This document shows, in pieces, positions 1 to 7,088 of a stretch of DNA of 9,737 bases. Under the pieces are notes generated by a model that saw only the letters and a program-made list of their open reading frames with translations, searched no databases and was not told where the DNA came from. This DNA is from Bacillota bacterium (GTDB lineage: Bacteria; Bacillota; Negativicutes; Sporomusales; UBA7701), in NCBI GenBank assembly GCA_023415075.1, contig JAEZLU010000061.1, positions 1 to 9,737 of the forward strand, read 5' to 3'. Positions within the stretch are counted from its first letter, which is position 1; every line of letters starts with the position of its first letter. The position numbers were made by a program, and so were the translations under genes.

Positions 1-774
1 GATATTACTATACAGCCGTTTGACATCGGCGCCCGACCGCGGGTACTTGTCGCCGTCGCGTCCGGCCTTCATCCGGGGAACGAACTCGTCGGTGGGGAAT
101 TTTACGAATATCTGAGGCTGATTGTCATAAACCTCGACGGTAACCGCCGCCGGAAAGGGCAGCGAGAAATGGCGGACAATGTTGCCGAGCTCCTCGGCCA
201 CGGCGTCGCTGTTTCCCTCGGCCAGCCGCCTGACCTGCCAGATACGGCGGCGTTCATTCAGTTCAAATTCGGCCTTGGCCTCCTCCTCGGCTTTCCAGAA
301 GGCCTCCAGTTGCTGGTCGGCGTAAGCTTTGGTATTTTTCAGCGTAGCATTCAGCGCTTTCTGGCGGGCCTGGCTGTCGGCGACGAAAATGGCCACACCG
401 GCTACCGCCCCCATCAAAAAAACCGGCGCCAAAAGAGAGTCCAGCGTTGTAATAGCCAGGGCGGCGAATAGGGCGACAACCCCGCCGTCAACCAGGTGGT
501 GGACGAAATATTTCACCTCTATCTTGCGTTTGGCCTTGTCGATAAGCTCTTCGAACGACGGTGGTTTCTTGGTCGGATATTCGCGTACGGCAAGCTGCTC
601 GCTGTAGTCCACCGGCCGGTAACGCAGCTTCTGCAGCTCGTCTAGCCGCTGCTCATTGAGCTGGACTTGCTCGCGGGTCGAAGCTTTCGCCGCGTTCTTC
701 TCGCCCGTCTTGGCAGTTTCGCCGGTGCCCCGCGCGGCTTTAGCGGCCGCCTGTGGACTGGTTTGGAGAGCCAT
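1..774 (-). CDS. Unrecognised membrane protein with coiled coil, 3' end outside the window
   Basis: The frame is open from an ATG at 772-774 to the left edge, giving the first 258 residues. A GAGG Shine-Dalgarno lies about 8 nt before the ATG. Visible layout: an Ala/Lys/Thr-rich, low-complexity N-terminus (1-35); a charged segment (36-90) containing PVDYSEQ; a hydrophobic stretch at about 94-134 that would make two closely spaced membrane helices; an Ala/Glu/Lys-rich probable coiled coil (about 137-190); then a predicted beta-rich part (about 205-235) with the pattern TVEVYDNQPQIFVKFP. I do not recognise the family and give no function. The short helical hairpin with both long flanks presumably on the cytoplasmic side suggests a membrane-anchored cytoplasmic protein, but that is inference. 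It is separated from the HD-GYP gene by a terminator and an AT-rich gap, so it is probably transcribed on its own. Confidence 0.75.
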   Translation of the reverse strand, partial: MALQTSPQAAAKAARGTGETAKTGEKNAAKASTREQVQLNEQRLDELQKLRYRPVDYSEQLAVREYPTKKPPSFEELIDKAKRKIEVKYFVHHLVDGGVVALFAALAITTLDSLLAPVFLMGAVAGVAIFVADSQARQKALNATLKNTKAYADQQLEAFWKAEEEAKAEFELNERRRIWQVRRLAEGNSDAVAEELGNIVRHFSLPFPAAVTVEVYDNQPQIFVKFPTDEFVPRMKAGRDGDKYPRSGADVKRLYSNI

Positions 775-934
775 AATCGGTACCTCGCTGACAATGATTC
801 TCGTTGCCGGGGATGTATTGGGCACCATTTGTAAATTACTACAAAAACCGACAAAATGATAATGCTTCTTTTAGCAAAATATTGACCTTTTGGATAAATT
901 TCACTCTATAGAAGAGTATTTCCTGCATCAAGGC
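775..934 (-). other. AT-rich leader of the unrecognised membrane protein gene
   Basis: This 160-nt gap between the HD-GYP terminator and the membrane-protein gene is much richer in A and T than the coding sequence on both sides, so it probably carries that gene's promoter. Several weak -10-like hexamers are present on the minus strand (for example TATAGA near 905-910), but none has a convincing -35 partner at 16-18 nt, so I do not name a promoter. I see no small ORF with a good ribosome binding site. Confidence 0.35.
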
Positions 935-967
935 AAAAAAAAGCCCTCGGCTACTCGCTCCAGCCGA
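935..967 (-). terminator. Probable intrinsic terminator of the HD-GYP gene
   Basis: On the minus strand, an AGCC-GAG-GGCT mini-hairpin (942-952) runs directly into eight T residues (935-942). A competing 6-bp stem TCGGCT/AGCCGA (947-952 with 962-967) overlaps the stop codon at 951-953. Either way a GC stem followed by a U tract ends the gene within a few nucleotides of its stop. The U tract is strong and the stems are short. Confidence 0.55.
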
Positions 968-2060
968 TGACGGCAAGCTTTTCCCGGTCGGAGAGAACCC
1001 TGTCGACGAATATTGTCAGGTTCTCCTTGTCGGCCAGATCGATAACAAAGGGTTTTGCCAGCCGCTGACCGGTGTCATCGATAAGCACCTTGATTTCCGG
1101 CCGATGCTGCAGCAGCGGGGTAACCCCGGAAACCACCCCGGTCTGGCCGGTAGTGAGTTTCACCACTGTGCCGACCGGGTAAACGGCGATCTTTGCCAGG
1201 AAAGCCCTGGCGACCTGCGGGTCGAACGAGCTGCCGACGCCGGTCAGGATGCATTCATAAGCGGCATGGGCCTCAAGTGCCTTATGGGCCGGCCGGCCGG
1301 TGACCAGCTCGTCGTAGGCGTTGGCGATTGCCACGATGCGGCCGAACATGCTGATATCCTCGCCGGCAAGGCCGCGGGGGAAACCGGTGCCGTCGTAGCA
1401 TTCATGGTGCTGGTAAGCGATATGGGCGGCGACCACAGAAAAGCCGGGAATTCTTCTGAGAACCTCAAAGCCGCTCACGGTGTGCGACCTGACCATTTCC
1501 GCCTCTTCCTCGGTCAAAGGTTCCCGTTTCTCGAGCAGCGGCGGTGGCACAAATACCTTGCCGATATCATGGAGCAGGGCGCCGACGGCCAGCTTGCGCA
1601 AATCGCCCTCGGCCCGGAAGCCGAGAGCAACCGCGTTCATCAGCGCCAGCACGGCCACGTTGACCGAATGGGCGAAAATATCCCGCTGATGGCGGCTGAT
1701 CTGGGCCAGGCTTAGCATGGCGGCCTTTTCCTTAACGACCTGCCTGACGATATTGTCGATCAGCTGTTTTTCCTCGTCGGCAAGTTGAAAAAGTCCCCGA
1801 CCGGCTACCGTAGTGAAGGCTGTTTTGAGGGCCTTCACCGTCTTTGCCCTAAGCTGCGGGCTGATCATCTCCCCGATGACCGGCAACTCAAGTTCAGGGC
1901 TGCTTATATACACGGAAGTAATTTCCCATTTCCTGAGCAGTTCGAGATATTTGTCGTTGAGCCTGACCCCGGCAGCCAGAATCACTTGCCCGTTCGCGCC
2001 GCAGATGTCCCGGCCCAGTAGCATGCCGGCTCTGACGTAATGAAGGGACAGTCTAATCAT
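951..2060 (-). CDS. HD-GYP domain protein, probable cyclic-di-GMP phosphodiesterase
   Basis: The 369-residue product has an HD-GYP phosphohydrolase domain at about 115-290. Visible metal and active-site residues: His131, the HD pair His164-Asp165 in LLHDIGK, His193, HHE at 218-220, and Asp250. The signature loop reads DGTGFP (223-228), a common variant of the GYP motif. HD-GYP proteins hydrolyse cyclic-di-GMP to pGpG or GMP, and some act on related cyclic dinucleotides. The N-terminus (1-60) is a small domain (KYLELLRKWEI.SVYI) often found before HD-GYP domains in Bacillota. The C-terminal 291-369 has beta-strand character and may be a small accessory domain. No receiver, PAS or membrane segment is visible, so it is a soluble protein without an obvious sensor. 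The ATG is supported by GGAGGCGGGG about 4-10 nt upstream. The gene appears monocistronic, and no link to the sugar-acid operon can be seen. Confidence 0.9.
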   Translation of the reverse strand: MIRLSLHYVRAGMLLGRDICGANGQVILAAGVRLNDKYLELLRKWEITSVYISSPELELPVIGEMISPQLRAKTVKALKTAFTTVAGRGLFQLADEEKQLIDNIVRQVVKEKAAMLSLAQISRHQRDIFAHSVNVAVLALMNAVALGFRAEGDLRKLAVGALLHDIGKVFVPPPLLEKREPLTEEEAEMVRSHTVSGFEVLRRIPGFSVVAAHIAYQHHECYDGTGFPRGLAGEDISMFGRIVAIANAYDELVTGRPAHKALEAHAAYECILTGVGSSFDPQVARAFLAKIAVYPVGTVVKLTTGQTGVVSGVTPLLQHRPEIKVLIDDTGQRLAKPFVIDLADKENLTIFVDRVLSDREKLAVIGWSE

Positions 2061-2087
2061 TTTCCCCGCCTCCGCTTTCAGAGTAGC

Positions 2088-2115
2088 ATATTAGACAAGC
2101 CGCGACAACTGATAA
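2088..2115 (-). promoter_or_regulatory. Candidate sigma-A promoter of the HD-GYP gene
   Basis: On the minus strand TTATCA (2110-2115) and TAATAT (2088-2093) are spaced by 16 nt, each matching 4 of 6 consensus bases. Transcription would begin near 2081 and leave a leader of about 20 nt that still contains the Shine-Dalgarno. The position fits, but the hexamers are only moderate. Confidence 0.3.
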
Positions 2116-2202
2116 ATGTAAAACAAGCGCAATTATTGTCGAATTATCAGGGTAATTCCTGGCAAATACCTATCGGCATTTAGCTGCCGGGAAAGCGGGA
2201 CA

Positions 2203-2236
2203 AAGAAGAAGACCGGCAGTACTGCCGGCCTTCTTC
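2203..2236 (-). terminator. Strong intrinsic terminator ending the sugar-acid operon
   Basis: An almost perfect inverted repeat begins immediately after the dehydrogenase stop codon. Arms GAAGAAG/CTTCTTC flank CCGGCAG/CTGCCGG around a central TA, with single mismatches between the outer and inner arms. The minus-strand 3' arm TCTTCTTCTTT is U-rich and serves as the release tract. It lies between two minus-strand genes and separates the operon from the HD-GYP unit. Confidence 0.8.
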
Positions 2237-3250
2237 TTAAAATGTTATCATCACCTTGCAGGTCTTGTCGGGAGCCGCGTCGATCACCTCGAAGGCTTTG
2301 TTCAGCTCGGCGAAAGCGAACTGATGGGAGATGAGCGGCAGGGTTTTGACCTCCTTGGCGGCCACCCAGGCGATTACTTCCGGGAACTTGCCGGAATGCA
2401 TCCGCGAGCCGCGGATGTCGAGCTCCTTGCGGGTTATCGGCAGCTCGGACACCTGGGATGGCGTCGGGTTGAAGCCGATAATCACTACCCGGCCGCACGG
2501 CGCAGTCAGTTCCACCGCCTGGTTGAACAGCTCCGGCAGGCCCACCGCGTCCACCGCCACCATCACCCCGTAACCGGCGGTGAACTTGCTGACAGCGGCG
2601 GCCAGGTCTTCTTTCTGAGGGTTCACGGTGGCGTCGGCGTCAAGTTGGCGGGCCAGCTCGAGCCGGCTTTCGACAAGGTCGCTGACGATGACCTTGGCAC
2701 CGCGGCGCTTGGCGGCCTGCAGGACCACCAGGCCGATCGGCCCGGCCCCCATCACCAGGACGGTTTCGCCGGCGACCACGTCGCCCCGGCTGACGACATT
2801 GGCGCCAATGGTGTACGGCTCGATAAGGGCAGCCTCCAGCCAGGGGATGTCGACCGGCACGCGGTGAACGTTGCCGACAGGTAGAACAATATACTCGGCA
2901 CAGCCGCCCTCGGCGGCCACCCCCATGCACTTCACCTCACGGCAGACGTTGTTGCGACCGGCCCGGCACGCCGGACAATGGCCGCAGCTCACCACAGGGT
3001 CCATTACCACATGGTCGCCGGCCTTGAATTTGGTTACTTTGTTGCCGACATCCACGACCTCGCCCACTACTTCGTGGCCGATAACCCGCGGATAGACCAC
3101 GGTGGCCAGTTTGCCGTGGTAGGCATGGACATCCGAGCCGCATACGCCGACGGCCTTCACCTTGATGAGCACTCCGTCGTCGGTGAGTACCGGCATCGGC
3201 ATCTCGACAATCTTAAGGTCGCGCGGACCGTACAATACTGCTGCTTTCAT
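2237..3250 (-). CDS. Zinc-dependent alcohol dehydrogenase, RspB/LgoD-like
   Basis: The 337-residue protein is a medium-chain zinc dehydrogenase, oxidising or reducing a hydroxyl/keto group with a nicotinamide cofactor. Visible residues: catalytic zinc ligands Cys37, His59-Glu60 and Glu144; structural zinc cysteines 89, 92, 95 and 103; Rossmann motif GAGPIG (168-173); and Asp191 at the end of the next strand, which usually means NAD preference. The patterns PRVIGHE, DPVVSCGHC, EPYTIGANV and KELDI..SR...KFP..I.W resemble E. coli RspB and the L-galactonate 5-dehydrogenase LgoD, as recalled from memory. This is the last gene of the kdu operon, with a GGAGGGG Shine-Dalgarno 9 nt before the ATG, 74 nt after kduD. 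Its substrate is probably a sugar acid such as a hexonate or a deoxy-ketohexonate. Other polyol dehydrogenases (sorbitol, threonine or idonate type) remain possible. Confidence 0.88.
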   Translation of the reverse strand: MKAAVLYGPRDLKIVEMPMPVLTDDGVLIKVKAVGVCGSDVHAYHGKLATVVYPRVIGHEVVGEVVDVGNKVTKFKAGDHVVMDPVVSCGHCPACRAGRNNVCREVKCMGVAAEGGCAEYIVLPVGNVHRVPVDIPWLEAALIEPYTIGANVVSRGDVVAGETVLVMGAGPIGLVVLQAAKRRGAKVIVSDLVESRLELARQLDADATVNPQKEDLAAAVSKFTAGYGVMVAVDAVGLPELFNQAVELTAPCGRVVIIGFNPTPSQVSELPITRKELDIRGSRMHSGKFPEVIAWVAAKEVKTLPLISHQFAFAELNKAFEVIDAAPDKTCKVMITF

Positions 3251-3324
3251 TCAGCTGAGCCCCTCCTCGGATTGTTTCGTTTGCTCTCGGCCCTTAACCA
3301 GGCGGGGCCGTGCCGCGCCGACGC

Positions 3325-4086
3325 CTAGCGGCCCATCCAGCCGCCGTCGACAACGATAATATGCCCCTGCAGGTAATCGGAGGCTTCCGAGGCCAGGTAA
3401 ACAGCCGCCCCTTGCATGTCCTCCGGCGTGCCCCAACGGCCCTGGGGAATGCGGGCCAGGATGGCCGGGGCCCGTTCGGCGCTCTTCTGGAGGGCTTCGG
3501 TCATCTCGGTGGCCATATAGCCGGGAGCGATGCCGTTGACGTTGATGCCATGAGGGGCCCACTCATTGGCCAGTGCCTTGGTGACGCCGGCCACGGCCGA
3601 TTTGCTGGCAGTGTACGAGGGAACGATTATCCCGCCCTGGAAAGACAACAGCGAGGCGATATTGATGATTTTGCCCTTGCCCTGCTTCATCATCTGTTTG
3701 GCGGCACCCTGGCACATGAAGAACAGTGTCTTAAGGTTAACGTTCATGACGTCGTCCCAGTCCTTTTCGGAAAACTCGACAGCCGGCGCCCGGCGGATTA
3801 TGCCGGCGCAGTTGATCAGAATGTCGATTTTGCCGAAATTATTCATCGCCGCGTCAATGACCTTGGGAACGTTTTTGACGTCAGTCAGATCGAGCTGGAC
3901 GGCCACCGACTTGCGGCCGAGGGCGCTGATGGCGCTGGCGGTTTCGTTGATGCGGCTGCTGCTGGCGACGGCGACGATATCGGCCCCCGCCTCGGCCAGG
4001 GCCTTAGCCATGCCGGCACCCAGCCCGCGGCTTGCGCCGGTGACGATAGCCGTCTTGCCGGCCAGGGAAAATTTGTCGAGAATCAT
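3325..4086 (-). CDS. kduD: 2-dehydro-3-deoxy-D-gluconate 5-dehydrogenase (KduD)
   Basis: The 253-residue short-chain dehydrogenase has exactly the length of E. coli KduD. It reduces 3-deoxy-D-glycero-2,5-hexodiulosonate (DKII) to 2-keto-3-deoxygluconate in the cytoplasm. Visible motifs: cofactor loop TGASRGLG (16-23); NCAG (92-95, Cys replacing the usual Asn of NNAG); catalytic Ser145, Tyr158 and Lys162; and the family signatures EFSEKDWDDVMN (104-115), LSFQGGI.VPSYTASK (147-162), IAPGYMAT (186-193) and the C-terminus VDGGW. These long identities make KduD much more likely than a generic SDR. AGGAGG lies 8 nt before the ATG and overlaps the stop of the short ORF just upstream. The neighbouring kduI supplies its substrate. 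Confidence 0.95.
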   Translation of the reverse strand: MILDKFSLAGKTAIVTGASRGLGAGMAKALAEAGADIVAVASSSRINETASAISALGRKSVAVQLDLTDVKNVPKVIDAAMNNFGKIDILINCAGIIRRAPAVEFSEKDWDDVMNVNLKTLFFMCQGAAKQMMKQGKGKIINIASLLSFQGGIIVPSYTASKSAVAGVTKALANEWAPHGINVNGIAPGYMATEMTEALQKSAERAPAILARIPQGRWGTPEDMQGAAVYLASEASDYLQGHIIVVDGGWMGR

Positions 4087-4098
4087 TACATTCGCCTC

Positions 4099-4239
4099 CT
4101 ATATTGTCTTAATATCGTTTTTCGTAACTAGCCTTGGTAACTCCTCAGGGATACCGGCGGCCTTGCCCAGATCACGGATGGCGCCGATAAAGTCGCGGCG
4201 GCCAATGCGCCTGCCTGAAGCCGCCAGCTTGGCGGCCAC
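4099..4239 (-). pseudogene. Short ORF resembling a C-terminal fragment of an iron-containing alcohol dehydrogenase
   Basis: The kduI-kduD gap contains an open minus-strand frame from 4278 down to a TAG at 4099-4101. The only conventional start is GTG at 4237-4239, giving 46 residues, with an AGGA about 7 nt upstream. The segment AIRDLGKAAGIPEEL (residues 20-34), then LVTKNDIKTI, resembles the late helices of group III iron-dependent alcohol dehydrogenases, which typically read AIR.L....GIP..L..LGVT.EDI. The catalytic and iron-binding parts and the last family helices are absent, so I read it as the decayed end of a lost gene. It could instead be a small real protein: the frame has normal coding composition and its TAG overlaps the kduD Shine-Dalgarno, as in translational coupling. 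The similarity was judged from memory of the family pattern. Confidence 0.4.
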
Positions 4240-4282
4240 CTCGGAGTCCTGCCCTTCCTTACCAATTGCGGCTGCTTTTCAC

Positions 4283-5110
4283 CTATTTCAGCTTAGTCAT
4301 GGGGACGTGGTCCATATCGTCGAAGCTCTGATTCTCGCCGCCCATGCCCCAGATGAAGGTGTAGTTGCTTGTGCCCACGCCGCAGTGGATGGACCAGCTC
4401 GGGGAGATGACCGCCTCCTCGTTGCGGATGACGACATGCCGGGTCTCTTCCGGCTCGCCCATCATATGGAAAACGACGGCGTCGGCCGGCATGTCGAAAT
4501 AGAAATAAATCTCCATCCGCCGCTCGTGGGTGTGGCAGGGCATCGAGTTCCACATATTGCCGGGGGCCAGGCAGGTCATGCCCATGACCAGCTGGCAGCT
4601 CTGCACGCCGCCCGGAACGATGTACTTGTAGATCTTCCGCTCGTTGGACTGGCTGATTGAGCCGAGCTCGGCCGGCTTGATGTCGCTGAGGAGAATCTTG
4701 GTTGTCGGATAGGTTTTGTGGGCCGGGGCGCTGACAAAGTAGAACTTGGCGGGCTGGGCCGGATCGTCGCTGTCGAAAGCGACATCGCGGGCCCCCATGC
4801 CGATGTACAGGCCGTCGGACTTCGCCAGCTTGTACTCGGTGCCGTCGACCACCACCTTGCCGGCCGGGCCGATGTTGATAATGCCGATTTCCCGCCGCTG
4901 CAGGAAGTACTCGACCGCCAGCTCCTTGCTGCCTTCGAGGGCGAGCTTGCCTGTCGGACAGGCGCCGCCGGCGATCATCCGGTCGAAATGGCTGTAGACC
5001 ATCTTCACCTGTCCGGGGACAAACAGTTCCTGAACGAGAAAATCGCGGCGCAACCGCTCGGTCGTGTAATGCATCGCATCCTGGGGATTGGCGGGGTTCC
5101 TTACATCCAT
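4283..5110 (-). CDS. kduI: 5-dehydro-4-deoxy-D-glucuronate isomerase (KduI)
   Basis: The 275-residue protein matches E. coli KduI (278 residues) over its length. It isomerises 5-keto-4-deoxyuronate (DKI) to 3-deoxy-D-glycero-2,5-hexodiulosonate, the substrate of KduD. It is a cupin-type zinc enzyme; expected ligands are visible as His193, His195 and Glu200 in PCHTHERRMEIYFYF, and His242 in SPSWSIHCGVGT. Other signatures are MVYSHFDR (37-44), INIGPAG (78-84), FHMMGEPEETRH (214-225) and the C-terminal IWGM.GENQ.FDDMDHV. The start is ATG 5108-5110, giving MDVR as in E. coli, with AGAGGAGG 7 nt upstream. An in-frame ATG at 5126-5128 would add six residues but lies upstream of that Shine-Dalgarno. 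The gene lies about 60 nt after the TRAP permease in the same operon. Confidence 0.96.
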   Translation of the reverse strand: MDVRNPANPQDAMHYTTERLRRDFLVQELFVPGQVKMVYSHFDRMIAGGACPTGKLALEGSKELAVEYFLQRREIGIINIGPAGKVVVDGTEYKLAKSDGLYIGMGARDVAFDSDDPAQPAKFYFVSAPAHKTYPTTKILLSDIKPAELGSISQSNERKIYKYIVPGGVQSCQLVMGMTCLAPGNMWNSMPCHTHERRMEIYFYFDMPADAVVFHMMGEPEETRHVVIRNEEAVISPSWSIHCGVGTSNYTFIWGMGGENQSFDDMDHVPMTKLK

Positions 5111-5117
5111 TATTGGG

Positions 5118-5125
5118 CCTCCTCT
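5118..5125 (-). promoter_or_regulatory. Shine-Dalgarno that decides the kduI start
   Basis: AGAGGAGG on the minus strand lies 7 nt before ATG 5108-5110. The upstream in-frame ATG at 5126-5128 directly precedes this site and has no comparable site of its own, so the shorter protein is chosen. Confidence 0.8.
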
Positions 5126-5153
5126 CATTTCGGAAACGCTTATTCTTCACAAT

Positions 5154-5165
5154 ACTGCCGGCAGT
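5154..5165. repeat. 12-bp perfect palindrome between the TRAP permease and kduI
   Basis: ACTGCCGGCAGT is self-complementary and begins a few nt after the permease stop on the minus strand. It has no loop and no U tract, so it is not a good terminator. It shares TACTGCCGGC with the operon terminator near 2219-2229. It may be an mRNA stability or processing element, or chance. Confidence 0.35.
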
Positions 5166-5171
5166 CGGCCG

Positions 5172-7013
5172 TTATTTTATCATGCCGAACATACTGGGCA
5201 ATATTTTGACGACCCAGGGACAGGCGGTCACCAAGCTGAGAATGACGAGGTTGGCCAGCGCGAACGGCCAGACCGCCTTGGTGACATCCTCAAGGGTAAT
5301 ATTGGTAATGGCCGAGGAAACGAACAGACAGATGCCGATTGGCGGTAAGATCATACCAAGGGCCGAGTTGATGGCGACGATTATGCCGAAGTGGATAGGA
5401 TCGACCCCGGCGGCCAGTAACGCCGGCAGGATAATCGGTATAACGACCAGGATGGTGGTGCCGGTCTCCAGCACGGTGTGAATGGCGATCAGGAACAGGT
5501 TGACAATGACCAGCAGCCAGAACGGATCCTTGGTTATCGTGAACAGTTCGGCGGCAATCTCCTGGGGTATCTGCTGGGAAGCCAGGTACCAGCCGAGCAG
5601 CATGCCAGACGAGGCGATGAACATGACCCTGGAAGTATTGATGGCCCCGGTGGTAATTACATCAGGCATTTTTGCCAGCGGCAATTCCTTGTAAAAGAAA
5701 ATGCTGACAATAAGACTGTAGACGACGGCGATAACGCCGGCTTCGGTCGGCGTGAAAATGCCGCCGAGGATGCCGCCGAGAATGATTATCGGCGCCAGAA
5801 GAGCCCAGATCGAATCGATGAACGCCTTGGCCAGCGGCCCAAAGCCTACCCACGGCTCGGCCGGGTAGTTGTGCCGGCGGGCAATGATGAGACCGGTTGC
5901 CGCAAATGTGAAGGCAACCATGAAGCCGGGAACGAAGGAGGCCATGAACAAGTGGGCCACCGATACGTTGGCAACGAAGGCGTACAGCAGCATGCCCGAA
6001 CTCGGCGGGAATTGGACGCCGAGCGAACCGGCCGCCGACTGCAGGGCGGTGACGAAGTTGCGTTCGTAGCCCCGCTTGATCATCCCTGGCAGCATGACGT
6101 TGCCGATGGCCGCGGTGTCGGACGCGGCCGAGCCGGACATGTCAGCAAAAATGACGCTGGCTATGACGTTGGCCGGTATCAGACCGCCGCGAATCCAGCC
6201 GACCAGGGCGCTGGCGAAGTTTACTAGTCTTAAGGCGATACCGCCGGAGTGCATGATCGCTCCGGCCAGCATGAAGAACGGCACAGCCATCAGGGTGAAC
6301 GAATCGAGGCCGACGAACATCCGTTGCGGAATGACCGTCAGCGGAAAGTCGCCGAGCGATGAGAAAGCCACCACCGTAAGCAGGGCCAGGGAGATGGCGA
6401 TCGGCACCCCCATCGCGAAAAACAGCAGCAGGAGCGCGACCAGCAGATAATTAAGGCCGGGTATAGGCTGGCTGTAGAGGAAATCAAGGCCGCCGGCGAT
6501 GGCGATAACAATTACCAGCCCCATGAGCGGGTTCAGGCCCTTCTCTTCGGACTCGGAGGCCGCTAAATAAAGAAGGTGGATCAGCATGAAGGCGCCACCG
6601 ATCGGCAAAGCCGCATAAGCCCAGGCAATGGTGAAGTCCAGGCCGGGCGACTTGTCCGGCAGGCCGGCAATCGTCAGCTGAGTGCCGTAAACGATAAAAT
6701 GATAGCAGAAGATTGTCGACAAGGCGCTAGTGAAAAGATACAGGTATGGACGAATTTTAGCCGGGAAGTATTTCAGTCCCAGCGTTATATTCGGAAGGGA
6801 GTTACTGCGCAGGGCCACCGAAGCCCCCAGGAAGGTGGTCCACATAAAAGTGTAGCGGGCCAGTTCCTCGGACCAGGAAAGCGGCGCCTTGAGTACATAG
6901 CGGAAAATGACTTGCAAAAAAACGGCGGTAACCATGGTGAAAGCCGCCACCACCAGTAGGCTGCGGGCCGCCACATTAACCTTGTCACTGATTATACGTA
7001 GTATTGAAGTCAT
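5172..7013 (-). CDS. Fused TRAP transporter permease, DctQ and DctM subunits in one chain
   Basis: The 613-residue integral membrane protein combines both permease subunits of a tripartite ATP-independent (TRAP) transporter, which uses an ion gradient to import the substrate delivered by the binding protein. Residues 1 to about 155 form the DctQ part, with the signature SWSEELARY (46-54) and four hydrophobic helices. A hydrophobic linker helix (about 163-180) leads into the DctM part (about 185-613). Its signatures are VGLDSFTLMAVPFFMLAG (234-251), GSAASDTAAIG (294-304), PPSSGM (336-341), TPTEAGV (421-427), ETGT (516-519) and LPPIG (556-560). The length fits a QM fusion. I chose ATG 7011-7013 because GGGGAGG ends 6 nt before it; the in-frame ATG at 7017-7019 abuts that site. 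The gene follows the binding protein, and kduI follows it, pointing to a uronate-type substrate. Confidence 0.93.
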   Translation of the reverse strand: MTSILRIISDKVNVAARSLLVVAAFTMVTAVFLQVIFRYVLKAPLSWSEELARYTFMWTTFLGASVALRSNSLPNITLGLKYFPAKIRPYLYLFTSALSTIFCYHFIVYGTQLTIAGLPDKSPGLDFTIAWAYAALPIGGAFMLIHLLYLAASESEEKGLNPLMGLVIVIAIAGGLDFLYSQPIPGLNYLLVALLLLFFAMGVPIAISLALLTVVAFSSLGDFPLTVIPQRMFVGLDSFTLMAVPFFMLAGAIMHSGGIALRLVNFASALVGWIRGGLIPANVIASVIFADMSGSAASDTAAIGNVMLPGMIKRGYERNFVTALQSAAGSLGVQFPPSSGMLLYAFVANVSVAHLFMASFVPGFMVAFTFAATGLIIARRHNYPAEPWVGFGPLAKAFIDSIWALLAPIIILGGILGGIFTPTEAGVIAVVYSLIVSIFFYKELPLAKMPDVITTGAINTSRVMFIASSGMLLGWYLASQQIPQEIAAELFTITKDPFWLLVIVNLFLIAIHTVLETGTTILVVIPIILPALLAAGVDPIHFGIIVAINSALGMILPPIGICLFVSSAITNITLEDVTKAVWPFALANLVILSLVTACPWVVKILPSMFGMIK

Positions 7014-7019
7014 ATACAT

Positions 7020-7026
7020 CCTCCCC
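7020..7026 (-). promoter_or_regulatory. Shine-Dalgarno that decides the TRAP permease start
   Basis: GGGGAGG on the minus strand is directly adjacent to ATG 7017-7019 (no spacer) and 6 nt from ATG 7011-7013. The second ATG has normal spacing and is the likelier start; the difference is two residues. Confidence 0.65.
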
Positions 7027-7042
7027 GAAAAAGTAGGGAAAT

Positions 7043-7055
7043 GCCGCCAAGCGGC
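7043..7055. repeat. Small GC hairpin just upstream of the permease ribosome binding site
   Basis: GCCGC and GCGGC arms flank a 3-nt loop, 17 nt before the permease Shine-Dalgarno. No U tract follows, so it is not a terminator. It might affect mRNA stability at the 5' end of the permease message. Confidence 0.3.
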
Positions 7056-7088
7056 CCGGAGGCCAAATCGCGGGGCGCGCCGGCAGCT

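Noticed and set aside
1104..1715. Plus-strand open frame of 203 codons opposite the HD-GYP gene
   Set aside because: It is a shadow of the HD-GYP coding sequence without motif or start signal.
3566..4660. Long plus-strand open frame of 364 codons opposite kduD and kduI
   Set aside because: It lies antisense to two well-identified genes, has no family signature, and its composition is that expected from the complement of GC-rich codons.
4293..5150. Alternative minus-strand frame of 285 codons over kduI
   Set aside because: It is rich in Arg, Gly and Pro with no domain, while the overlapping frame is a clear KduI.
5138..5152. Catabolite-repression (cre)-like sequence around GGAAACGCTTATT before kduI
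   Set aside because: It misses at least three consensus positions of the cre site and lies inside an operon, far from any promoter candidate.
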